Positions 1 to 5,413 of a stretch of 5,413 bases of DNA are shown here, piece by piece. The notes beneath the pieces were generated by a model, which was given only the letters and a program-made list of their open reading frames with translations, was not told the DNA's origin and did no database searches. The position numbers were made by a program, and so were the translations under genes. Positions within the stretch are counted from its first letter, which is position 1; every line of letters starts with the position of its first letter. The DNA is from Alphaproteobacteria bacterium UBA2903 (lineage in GTDB: Bacteria; Pseudomonadota; Alphaproteobacteria; CAAGCB01; CAG-977), in contig DEDN01000027.1 in assembly GCA_002349565.1 (NCBI GenBank), forward strand, positions 270 through 5,682, given 5' to 3'.

Positions 1-377
1 CCGCAGACCGGGCAATGCGGAATGCCGATGCGGGCATACAGCAGACGCAGATAATCATAGATCTCCGTAACAGTTCCCACGGTCGAGCGCGGGTTCTTGG
101 AGGTGGTTTTCTGGTCAATGGAAATGGCAGGAGACAAGCCTTCAATGCTGTCCACATCCGGTTTCTCCATCTGACCGAGGAACATTCTCGCATACGAGGA
201 CAGACTCTCGACATATCGCCGCTGTCCGTCCGCGTAGATCGTATCAAATGCGAGTGACGACTTGCCGGATCCGGAAAGGCCGGTCATGACCACCAGCTGA
301 TCCCGGGGGATGGTCACGTCAATATTTTTCAGGTTATTCGCTCTCGCGCCCCTGATGACGATTTCATTTTTCTGCAT
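1..377 (-). CDS. uvrA: UvrA, excinuclease ABC subunit A (N-terminal part, cut by window edge)
   Basis: UvrA is the DNA-damage-sensing ATPase of cytoplasmic nucleotide excision repair; as a dimer it loads UvrB on lesions. The 125 complete codons visible begin MQKNEIVIRGARANNLKNID, the typical UvrA N-terminus. The first Walker A, GLSGSGKS, lies at about residues 33-40, followed by the family-typical stretch YVESLSSYARMFLGQM (about 55-70) and AISIDQKTTSKNPRSTVGT (about 84-102). The fragment ends in HCPVCG, the first CxxC pair of the zinc module inserted in ABC domain I. The full protein is usually about 940 residues, so some 85% lies beyond the left edge. The ATG at 377-375 is chosen because it gives the canonical N-terminus and has a GAGG about 10 nt upstream. 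It starts 6 bp after the stop of the preceding small gene, so it is probably co-transcribed with radC, uvrB and that gene. Identity is certain; only the truncation limits the call. Confidence 0.97.
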   Translation of the reverse strand, partial: MQKNEIVIRGARANNLKNIDVTIPRDQLVVMTGLSGSGKSSLAFDTIYADGQRRYVESLSSYARMFLGQMEKPDVDSIEGLSPAISIDQKTTSKNPRSTVGTVTEIYDYLRLLYARIGIPHCPVC

Positions 378-379
378 AA

Positions 380-391
380 TCCTTTATCCTC
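380..391 (-). promoter_or_regulatory. Ribosome binding site of uvrA, overlapping the preceding gene's end
   Basis: On the minus strand the sequence before the uvrA ATG reads GAGGATAAAGGATT. The GAGG (388-391) sits 10 nt from the start; the nearer AAGG (381-384) is only about 3 nt away, too close for best use. The GAGG lies inside the last codons of the small membrane-protein gene and the AAGG overlaps its stop codon, so ribosomes finishing that gene would pass over the uvrA start site, which suggests coupling. Confidence 0.55.
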
Positions 392-953
392 TGTTAGATT
401 TGTTATTTCTGTATGAATGAACCTGCTCTCTGGCATATTCGACCATCTTCGGAAAGCTCTCCGGCTGGTAACAGCCGACTGCCTGCCTCCGGCGGGAATC
501 AAAATGGCTGCACATCAGCTCCAGCTGCGACTGACGGTCGGGCGGAGCAGTCAGATAGGCTGTATCAATCGGCTTTTCCGAGCATAGCACATACACAACA
601 CAGCCATCTGCATCACAGATCAGCGCACAATACAGATCAGTCAGCTCACCGCCGTTGTATTGCTGCAAAAACGCATCAAAGGGATCCTCTCCGCTTCCGA
701 TCTGAAATGTACCGGTAGACAGCGTATTCCCTGCGGCTGTATACAGTGCTGCGGTTTTGCAGACAGTCGTTGCATGTCCCTCAAGGGTTTTCAGTCTGGC
801 GTTTGCAGTGTATCCGAACATCTCGCCGATCATCCACCAGCAGCCGACGCCGAGCAGGACGACAGCTGCAATGATGATTGCAAGCCATTTCCGGCGTTTT
901 TTCTGATGATCGGGTGCAGACTCAAAATCCGGTGTCTCCGTCTCTCTGATCAT
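384..953 (-). CDS. Small single-pass membrane protein of unknown function, between uvrB and uvrA
   Basis: A protein of 189 residues that I do not recognise as a named family. Residues 1-23 are hydrophilic and end in a basic cluster (KKRRK, about 18-22). One hydrophobic helix follows (about 24-43, WLAIIIAAVVLLGVGCWWMI). The rest, about 145 residues, should lie outside the membrane by the positive-inside rule. It has eight cysteines, seven of them after the helix. The layout of TM helix, then an alanine-rich helix (TANARLKTLEGHATTVCKTA, about 49-68), then a beta-type domain with a late VGCYQP motif (about 159-164), recalls pilin-like proteins of ruminococci. No prepilin peptidase site (G followed by E at +5 at the start of a helix) is seen, so this is only a resemblance. 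The ATG at 953 is chosen because it forms a TGATG overlap with the uvrB stop and lies 7 nt from GGAG; a GTG one codon upstream (956) is possible but only 4 nt from GGAG. The stop TAA is 6 bp before uvrA. Placement says co-expression with the Uvr genes, but a repair role is not shown. Confidence 0.8.
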   Translation of the reverse strand: MIRETETPDFESAPDHQKKRRKWLAIIIAAVVLLGVGCWWMIGEMFGYTANARLKTLEGHATTVCKTAALYTAAGNTLSTGTFQIGSGEDPFDAFLQQYNGGELTDLYCALICDADGCVVYVLCSEKPIDTAYLTAPPDRQSQLELMCSHFDSRRRQAVGCYQPESFPKMVEYAREQVHSYRNNKSNRG

Positions 954-2920
954 CACTTTTCTCCTTTGAGCTTGGCGATCTCATCGCGCAGGAAGGCTGC
1001 ATGCTCGAATTCCAGGAGCTTTGCCGCTTCCTTCATCTGCTTGGTGAGCGATTCGATCAGTTCGTCGCGCTCCTTTTTAGACATCTTCTTTCTGGACGTC
1101 TTCTCCTCGACATCCTCCTTTTTGGAGATTTCGATTACCTCATGAACATCCTTGATGATGGTCTTGGGAACGATGCCGTGTTCTTCATTATACGCCATCT
1201 GAATTGCGCGGCGGCGCTCCGTCTCACGAATGGCGCGTTCCATAGATCCGGTCACAGTATCCGCATACATGATGACCTGACCATGCGCATTTCGTGCAGC
1301 GCGTCCGATGGTCTGCACCATTGACGTCTCGCTGCGAAGGAATCCTTCCTTGTCTGCATCAAGAATCGCCACAAGCGATACCTCCGGAATGTCCAGACCC
1401 TCGCGCAGAAGATTAATGCCGACCAGGACGTCAAATTCACCCAGCCGCAGATCACGGATGATCTCCATACGCTCAATGGTATCAATATCATGATGAAGAT
1501 ACCGCACACGAACTCCCATTGTTTCCAGGAAGGTCGTCAGATTCTCTGCCATCTTCTTGGTCAGGGTCGTGACAAGCACACGCTCATGCTTTTCCTCGCG
1601 CAGATGGATCTCAGACAGAAGATCATCCATCTGTCCGTCGATCGGCTTGACAATGATCTCGGGATCCACCAGACCGGTCGGCCGGATCACCTGCTCGACA
1701 ATGTCTGCACTGTGATCGTGCTCATACTCTCCGGGTGTCGCACTGACAAACAAAGCCTGCCGGATATGCGTTTCAAATTCCGCAAACGTCAGCGGGCGGT
1801 TATCAAATGCACTCGGCAGACGGAAGCCGTAATCCACCAGCGTCTGCTTTCTGCCGCGGTCGCCGGCACTCATGGCACGCACCTGCGGCAGAGTGACATG
1901 GCTTTCATCTACGATCAGCAGGAAATCTTCCGGAAAATGGTCAAGCAGGGTGTAAGGCACACTGCCCGCAGGACGTCTGGCAAGCACACGGGAATAATTC
2001 TCAATGCCGGGGCAAAAGCCGATCTCCCGGAGCATTTCAATATCATAGTGTGTGCGCTGCGCGATCCGCTGTGCTTCGAGCAGTTTATTGTTGGCTGTAA
2101 AATACGCTACACGCTCGGCAAGCTCGTCCTCAATATCGCGGATTGCTGCTTCAATCTTCTCATCTCCGACTACATAATGCGATGCCGGGAAGATCGCTGC
2201 ATGCTGGAGAACGGCCTTGACCTTACCGGTCAGGACATCCGTTTCACAGATGCGGTCGATCTCATCACCGAAAAACTCAACGCGGATGGCCGTATCTGTC
2301 GAATTAGCCGGAAAGATCTCTACCACATCACCGCGGATGCGGAATTTATTACGGGTAAAATCAATGTCGTTGCGTTCATACTGGATTCCAACCAGCTCCC
2401 GCGCCAGCTCGCCGATGGGCTTTTCCATCCCTACCCGCACAGAAACAGTCATGTTCCGGTATTCTTCCGGAGAACCGAGAGAATAAATGCAGGAGACAGA
2501 TGCCACAATGATCACATCTTTACGCTCCGCAAGCGCAGTTGTCGCAGAATGGCGGAGCTTGTCGATCTCGTCATTGATCGAGGAATCCTTTTCAATGTAG
2601 CTGTCTGTGCTCGGCACATACGCCTCCGGCTGGTAATAATCATAGTAGCTGACAAAGTACTCTACCGCATTCTCCGGGAAAAATGCCTTGAATTCGGAAC
2701 AAAGCTGCGCAGCAAGAATCTTGTTATGGGCAAGCACGAGGGTAGGTTTGTTCAGATTTGCAATGACATTCGCCATGGTATAGGTCTTGCCCGACCCGGT
2801 TACGCCCAGAAGGGTCTGAATATTCCTGCCCCTCTGATACCCCTCAGTCAGCTCGCGGATCGCCTTCGGCTGGTCACCGGCCGGCGCATAGGGCGCATGC
2901 AGCTTGAAAGCATCCATCAT
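953..2920 (-). CDS. uvrB: UvrB, excinuclease ABC subunit B
   Basis: UvrB is the helicase-like subunit that verifies DNA damage after UvrA loading and recruits UvrC for the two incisions of nucleotide excision repair. The protein is 655 residues, normal for the family, and complete. It starts with KLHAPYAPAGDQPKAI and has Walker A GVTGSGKT (about 39-46). The beta-hairpin region that wedges between DNA strands reads YYDYYQPEAYVP (about 92-103). Also present are the DEAD-like box DESH (338-341), SATP (393-396), LLREGLDIPEVSL (about 504-516) and motif VI TIGRAAR (537-543). The C-terminus carries a charged linker (about 598-618) and a UVR domain (about 616-650), which binds UvrC. No key residue is missing. 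Two ATG codons are adjacent (2920 and 2917); GGAG is 3 nt from the first and 6 nt from the second, so the second may be the true start. It follows radC by 15 bp and overlaps the next gene by 1 bp. Confidence 0.99.
   Translation of the reverse strand: MMDAFKLHAPYAPAGDQPKAIRELTEGYQRGRNIQTLLGVTGSGKTYTMANVIANLNKPTLVLAHNKILAAQLCSEFKAFFPENAVEYFVSYYDYYQPEAYVPSTDSYIEKDSSINDEIDKLRHSATTALAERKDVIIVASVSCIYSLGSPEEYRNMTVSVRVGMEKPIGELARELVGIQYERNDIDFTRNKFRIRGDVVEIFPANSTDTAIRVEFFGDEIDRICETDVLTGKVKAVLQHAAIFPASHYVVGDEKIEAAIRDIEDELAERVAYFTANNKLLEAQRIAQRTHYDIEMLREIGFCPGIENYSRVLARRPAGSVPYTLLDHFPEDFLLIVDESHVTLPQVRAMSAGDRGRKQTLVDYGFRLPSAFDNRPLTFAEFETHIRQALFVSATPGEYEHDHSADIVEQVIRPTGLVDPEIIVKPIDGQMDDLLSEIHLREEKHERVLVTTLTKKMAENLTTFLETMGVRVRYLHHDIDTIERMEIIRDLRLGEFDVLVGINLLREGLDIPEVSLVAILDADKEGFLRSETSMVQTIGRAARNAHGQVIMYADTVTGSMERAIRETERRRAIQMAYNEEHGIVPKTIIKDVHEVIEISKKEDVEEKTSRKKMSKKERDELIESLTKQMKEAAKLLEFEHAAFLRDEIAKLKGEK
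961..967 (-). promoter_or_regulatory. Ribosome binding site of the small membrane protein, inside the end of uvrB
   Basis: AAAGGAG on the minus strand, built from the last codons of uvrB (Lys-Gly-Glu). It lies 7 nt from the ATG at 953-951 and 4 nt from the alternative GTG at 956-954, which favours the ATG. With the TGATG stop-start overlap this is a classic translational-coupling arrangement. Confidence 0.65.
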
Positions 2921-2923
2921 AAT

Positions 2924-2930
2924 CTCCTTT
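2924..2930 (-). promoter_or_regulatory. Ribosome binding site of uvrB
   Basis: AAAGGAG on the minus strand in the 15-bp radC-uvrB gap. Its GGAG is 3 nt from the first ATG and 6 nt from the second, so spacing argues for initiation at the second ATG (2917-2915), giving a protein one residue shorter. Confidence 0.7.
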
Positions 2931-2935
2931 CCGGA

Positions 2936-3640
2936 TCAGCACATGTGCAGTGAACCCATCTGCGCCATCGAACCGGCTCTGGAACCGGCAACAATGATGT
3001 GATCTACAAGACGAATTCCCAAACTGGAGAGAACATCCTTAATTGTGCTGGTTGTATAAATATCCTCACGCGACGGAACAGGTTCTCCCATCGGATGACA
3101 ATGTGCAAGGATCACATTGGAGCAATGCTGACACAGGATAAAGCGAATCAGATCCTGCATATTGATCTGCATCGCGCTTGTAGCGCCTTTGCCGATCTCC
3201 GTACCGTTGACAAGATGAAGCGTATCATCAAGGCACGCTACATAGGCACGTTCTTCCTGATAGTTTGAGAGCAGCTCCTGGAAATACTGGCATCTGTTCT
3301 TCACGCTCGAAAGATCCTTTCTATCCGGTGTCGGCTGATTCAGTCTCTCAATCAGCCATCCAATGGATTTCAGAAAACGTGCAGACTTCTCTCCGATGCC
3401 CTTAACCTGAACCAGTTCCTGCTGCTGTGCTGCAAATACGCGATCAAGCGAGCCAAAATGCTCCAACAGCTCATGTGCGAGATCGTTTGTGTCTTCACGC
3501 GGGATCACATTAAACAGCATAAATTCCAAGATCTCATGATCTTGGAATCCTACGAATCCATTCTGATCAACTCGATTCCGCATGCGTTCCCGATGTCCGC
3601 CATGCGGATGATTATATTTTGCGTTTGCCATATCATTCAT
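2936..3640 (-). CDS. radC: RadC family JAMM/MPN-domain protein
   Basis: RadC proteins have an N-terminal helix-hairpin-helix and a C-terminal JAMM (MPN+) metalloprotease-like fold; the family was once linked to recombination repair, but its true biochemical role is unsettled. At 234 residues this is of normal length. Seen here are GHRERMRNR (about 15-23), the HhH stretch VQVKGIGEKSARFLKSI (about 77-93), the putative catalytic glutamate near E130 (QEERAYVACLD), and the metal motif HCHPMGEPVPSRED (180-193) with H180, H182, S190 and D193 in the expected spacing. The usual family form is HNHPSG, so Asn181-to-Cys and Ser184-to-Met are departures next to the metal ligands. The ATG at 3640 is followed by another at 3631 (residue 4); neither has a strong Shine-Dalgarno (only GAAG close to the first). 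It heads the minus-strand string with uvrB 15 bp downstream, and it is divergent from the RluA-type gene. Confidence 0.95.
   Translation of the reverse strand: MNDMANAKYNHPHGGHRERMRNRVDQNGFVGFQDHEILEFMLFNVIPREDTNDLAHELLEHFGSLDRVFAAQQQELVQVKGIGEKSARFLKSIGWLIERLNQPTPDRKDLSSVKNRCQYFQELLSNYQEERAYVACLDDTLHLVNGTEIGKGATSAMQINMQDLIRFILCQHCSNVILAHCHPMGEPVPSREDIYTTSTIKDVLSSLGIRLVDHIIVAGSRAGSMAQMGSLHMC
3523..3548. repeat. Perfect 11-bp inverted repeat with 4-nt loop inside radC
   Basis: The left arm ATTCCAAGATC (3523-3533) and right arm GATCTTGGAAT (3538-3548) are exact reverse complements around the loop TCAT. The site lies about 92 nt inside radC, in codons for the conserved DHEILEF helix. In radC mRNA it would form a stable hairpin with an AUGA loop. 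No T-run follows on either strand, so it is not an ordinary intrinsic terminator. It may be chance in conserved codons, an mRNA structure, or a protein-binding site. Confidence 0.75.
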
Positions 3641-3655
3641 TCACTTCACAATTTC

Positions 3656-3683
3656 ATTAAATTTTTTAAAATAGGCTTTTCAA
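3656..3683 (-). promoter_or_regulatory. Predicted promoter for the radC-uvrB-orf-uvrA operon
   Basis: On the minus strand, TTGAAA (3683-3678; 5 of 6 to the sigma-A -35 consensus) and TTTAAT (3661-3656; 5 of 6 to the -10 consensus) are separated by 16 bp of AT-rich sequence. The start of transcription would fall near 3650, leaving a very short leader of about 10 nt to the first ATG or about 19 nt to the second. The -35 overlaps that of the divergent promoter. Predicted by eye only. Confidence 0.45.
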
Positions 3684-3705
3684 ATCAGCCGGGATGTGCT
3701 ATAAT
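3677..3705 (+). promoter_or_regulatory. Predicted extended -10 promoter for the RluA-type gene
   Basis: A perfect TATAAT (3700-3705) is preceded by TG one base before it (extended -10, TGCTATAAT). A 17-bp spacer separates it from TTTTCA (3677-3682; 4 of 6 to the -35 consensus). Transcription would start near 3712, some 7 nt before the AGGAG of the gene, giving a leader of about 19 nt. Strong sigma-A-type promoter by sequence. Confidence 0.75.
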
Positions 3706-3718
3706 AGAAAAAAACGTC

Positions 3719-3723
3719 AGGAG
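3719..3723 (+). promoter_or_regulatory. Ribosome binding site of the RluA-type gene
   Basis: AGGAG lies 7 nt upstream of the ATG at 3731. Together with the promoter just before it, this fixes the start and rules out the longer in-frame reading that begins at 3458 inside radC. Confidence 0.8.
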
Positions 3724-3730
3724 ACAGAAC

Positions 3731-4672
3731 ATGAGAATCTTTACCATAACCACAAACGATGCAGGTCAGCGGCTCGATAAATTCCTCACGAAGCTGATGC
3801 CCTCCATGCCGAAAGGCATGCTCTATAAGCTGATCCGGAAAAAGGATATTCGCCTGAACCAGGCACGATGCAAAGGGACGGAGATCCTCCGGGCAGGCGA
3901 TACTGTCAGGATCTTTGCGAAAGAAGAATTCTTTGCCAACCGCAGCAATCTGCATTTTATGCCCGCTTCCGGAAAACCGGATCTCCTGTATGAGGATGAC
4001 AGCATCCTGATCGCTTATAAGCCCTCCGGGATGTATGCCCACAACGGAGAAGACGAGGTTGTTTCCCTGCTTGACGAAATTCAGAAATACCTCTATGAAA
4101 AAGGCACCTATCTTCCGGAGCAGGAGCATACCTTTGCGCCTGCACTCTGCAACCGCATTGACCGGAATACGGAAGGTCTGGTCATTGCAGCCAAGACAGC
4201 GGCGGCGCTGCGGGATATGAACGAAGCGATCCGTGAGCGGAAGGTGCACAAGCACTATCTTGCCATTACAGCAGCCCCCCTGCCCGGGCAGCATGAGACA
4301 TGCACGGCCTGGCTGAAAAAAGAGGATCGCCAGGTTCAGGTCGCTGATACACCTGCCGATCCGTCCTGGAAACGCATCGTCACAGAATACCGCGTGCTTG
4401 CACAGTCCGGATGCATGCAGCTTGTACAGGTGACACTGCACACCGGACGCACCCATCAGATCCGTGCGCATCTTGCCTCTCTCGGTGCTCCGATCCTCGG
4501 CGATCCCAAGTACGGTCAGCTTGCATCCGCAGAGGAAAACCAATGCCTGTGCGCATGGTCGCTTTCCTTCACCGGACTAGCAGGAACCGCCGTTGCTGCG
4601 CTTGACGGCAAAACCGTCACGGTTCCTGCACCGGAATTTGTCAGACGGTATTTTCCGGATGCTGCAATCTGA
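3731..4672 (+). CDS. RluA-family rRNA/tRNA pseudouridine synthase with S4 domain
   Basis: This enzyme family isomerises uridine to pseudouridine in RNA, usually at 23S rRNA sites in the cytoplasm. At 313 residues its length is typical. An N-terminal S4 RNA-binding domain spans about residues 11-62 (AGQRLDKFLTKLM through GDTVRIF). The catalytic domain shows YKPSGM (96-101), the active-site loop NRIDRNTEGL (141-150) with catalytic aspartate D144, and the RluA motif GRTHQIRAHLASLGAPILGD (239-258). The loop has N-R-I-D where RluA, RluC and RluD proteins usually have H-R-L-D; this form is familiar from a clostridial branch, so it does not suggest inactivity. The exact target uridine cannot be told from sequence, hence no symbol. 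It is transcribed alone, divergent from radC with its own promoter, and ends 6 bp from the convergent ligA stop. Its role has no obvious link to the repair genes around it. Confidence 0.93.
   Translation: MRIFTITTNDAGQRLDKFLTKLMPSMPKGMLYKLIRKKDIRLNQARCKGTEILRAGDTVRIFAKEEFFANRSNLHFMPASGKPDLLYEDDSILIAYKPSGMYAHNGEDEVVSLLDEIQKYLYEKGTYLPEQEHTFAPALCNRIDRNTEGLVIAAKTAAALRDMNEAIRERKVHKHYLAITAAPLPGQHETCTAWLKKEDRQVQVADTPADPSWKRIVTEYRVLAQSGCMQLVQVTLHTGRTHQIRAHLASLGAPILGDPKYGQLASAEENQCLCAWSLSFTGLAGTAVAALDGKTVTVPAPEFVRRYFPDAAI
4581..4628. repeat. Nested inverted repeat near the 3' end of the RluA-type gene
   Basis: The outer arms CAGGAACCG (4581-4589) and CGGTTCCTG (4620-4628) are exact reverse complements. 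Inside, CCGT (4590-4593) can pair with ACGG (4605-4608). An alternative short palindrome, AACCGT-C-ACGGTT (4612-4624), competes with the outer stem. It lies in coding sequence about 45 nt before the stop codon. No T-run follows on either strand, so a terminator role is doubtful. Confidence 0.4.
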
Positions 4673-4678
4673 AAAATC

Positions 4679-5413
4679 TTATTCCGACAGCTTTTTCTGC
4701 ATCTCGGCCTCGGAGAGCACAGTCACACCAAGCTCCTGCGCCTTCGTCAGCTTACTGCCGGCATCCTCACCGGCAATGACATAATCGGTCTTCTTTGAAA
4801 CAGAACCGGAAACCTTTGCCCCTGCTGCTTCCAGCAGGGCTTTTGCTTCGCTCCGTTTCATGGTAAGCGTTCCGGTCAGGACGACCGTCTTGCCACTGAA
4901 AAATCCATCCGTTGCCGTTTCCCGTTTTTCATACGGCATTTCCAGTCCCGCATCCTGCAAACGCTTTACAAGCGCTTCTACTGAAGGGTCATGCAACGCA
5001 GTGCAGACACTGTCGGCCATGATATCACCGAAGCCCTCGATAGCGGCAATTTCCTCCCTGCTTGCGCTGCGGATCGCATCGAGCGAACCAAAATGCGCAC
5101 AAAGCAAGGATGCTGCCTTCTGTCCGATGCCCCGGATGCCAAGACCGAAGATCACCCGATCAAGCGGCGCAGATTTACTTTTGTCAATGGCAGCAACGAG
5201 CTTTTCTGCCGAACGATCTTTGAACCCTTCCAGGGTCATGATCTGTTCCTTTTGCAAGCCGTAAAGATCCGCTGCATCCTTCACGAGCTCCGCATCCAGC
5301 AATGCCGTGACGATCGCAGGGCCGAGGCCGTCGATATTCATGGCGTCGCGGGAGGCAAAATGCACCAGCTGCTTGTGGAGCTGTGCAGGACAGGAAATAT
5401 TCGGACAGCGCAT
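4679..5413 (-). CDS. ligA: LigA, NAD-dependent DNA ligase (C-terminal part, cut by window edge)
   Basis: LigA seals nicks in duplex DNA using NAD+, joining Okazaki fragments and finishing excision repair. The 244 visible residues begin within the four-cysteine zinc finger (RCPNISCPAQ, with the last two cysteines). They run through the helix-hairpin-helix domain (about 18-150; hallmarks DGLGPAIVTALL, about 28-39, and GLGIRGIGQKAA, about 90-101). They end in a BRCT domain (about 172-244) with GKTVVLTGTL (174-183), AAGAKVSGSVSKKTDYVIAG (about 196-215) and GSKLTKAQELGV (219-230). The methionine at the right edge is an internal codon, not a start; the adenylation and OB domains, roughly 400 residues, lie outside the window. 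Downstream it faces the RluA-type gene with a 6-bp gap and no room for its own terminator. Identity is certain; regulation and upstream partners are not visible. Confidence 0.97.
   Translation of the reverse strand: MRCPNISCPAQLHKQLVHFASRDAMNIDGLGPAIVTALLDAELVKDAADLYGLQKEQIMTLEGFKDRSAEKLVAAIDKSKSAPLDRVIFGLGIRGIGQKAASLLCAHFGSLDAIRSASREEIAAIEGFGDIMADSVCTALHDPSVEALVKRLQDAGLEMPYEKRETATDGFFSGKTVVLTGTLTMKRSEAKALLEAAGAKVSGSVSKKTDYVIAGEDAGSKLTKAQELGVTVLSEAEMQKKLSE
4820..4844 (+). terminator. Possible intrinsic terminator of the RluA-type transcript, inside ligA
   Basis: CCCTGCTG (4820-4827) and CAGCAGGG (4832-4839) form a perfect GC-rich 8-bp stem with a CTTC loop, followed by C and TTTT (4841-4844) on the plus strand. 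It lies about 150 nt past the stop of the RluA-type gene. The T-run is short and the same bases encode a conserved BRCT stretch (KALLEAAGAK) of LigA, so the structure may be a by-product of codons. Confidence 0.3.

Noticed and set aside
265..274. Palindrome CCGGATCCGG in uvrA
   Set aside because: It is formed by the Ser-Gly-Ser-Gly codons of the Walker A loop; no sign of a regulatory role.
1490..2953. Plus-strand open frame of 487 codons opposite uvrB
   Set aside because: It lies fully antisense to an unmistakable UvrB, has no recognisable domains and a composition typical of an opposite-strand shadow.
3458..3730. N-terminal extension of the RluA-type protein
   Set aside because: The extra residues resemble nothing and would be read across radC in antisense; the promoter and AGGAG immediately before 3731 fix the start there.
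3641..3730. LexA/SOS box for the repair operon
   Set aside because: No GAAC-N4-GTTC-like dyad was seen in the intergenic region; the GAAC before the ATG at 3731 has no matching half.
3680..4543. Minus-strand open frame of 287 codons opposite the RluA-type gene
   Set aside because: It is antisense to a well-supported pseudouridine synthase and runs through its promoter; no family features.
4661..4696. Hairpin GCTG/CAGC followed by TTTTT just after the RluA-type stop codon
   Set aside because: The stem is only 4 bp with a loop of more than 20 nt, too weak for an intrinsic terminator.
5411..5413. ATG at the right edge as the start of ligA
   Set aside because: The codon falls inside the LigA zinc finger; the ligase and OB domains must lie upstream, so the gene is simply cut by the window.

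Overview
The window is a compact bacterial chromosomal segment carrying DNA-repair genes and one RNA-modification gene. It is almost fully coding, of roughly balanced base composition by eye, with Shine-Dalgarno sites of the AAAGGAG/AGGAG type. The protein sequences (a RluA-type synthase with an NRIDRNT catalytic loop, a UvrB with a C-terminal UVR helical pair, an NAD-dependent LigA) and the pilin-like small membrane protein fit a Gram-positive clostridial organism, most likely Oscillospiraceae/Ruminococcus-like. That placement is an inference from sequence feel, not from a search.

Layout. On the minus strand, read right to left, a tight gene string runs radC (3640-2936), uvrB (2920-953), a small membrane-anchored protein of unknown function (953-384) and the 5' part of uvrA (377 to the left edge, cut by the window). 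Gaps are 15 bp, a 1-bp TGATG overlap, and 6 bp, so this looks like one operon with translational coupling. To the right lies a plus-strand gene for a RluA-family pseudouridine synthase (3731-4672), divergent from radC. Convergent with it, only 6 bp away, is the 3' part of ligA (5413-4679, minus strand, cut by the right edge).

Control. The only substantial non-coding stretch is the 90-bp radC/rluA divergent intergenic region. It holds a strong-looking extended -10 promoter for the rluA-type gene and, overlapping it back to back, a good match to a promoter for the radC-uvrB-orf-uvrA operon; the two share practically the same -35 bases. No LexA/SOS-box-like site was found there by eye. Two perfect inverted repeats lie inside coding sequence (in radC and near the end of the rluA-type gene), and a third, inside ligA, could act as a terminator for the opposite-strand rluA-type transcript.

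How the genes fit together. UvrA and UvrB are the damage-recognition components of nucleotide excision repair, LigA seals the final nick, and RadC is a JAMM-fold protein of uncertain role historically linked to repair or recombination. The unexplained members are the membrane protein set between uvrB and uvrA, and the RNA-modification gene inverted between ligA and radC. I see no mobile element, CRISPR array, RNA gene or clearly new system; the interposed membrane protein is the most novel item.
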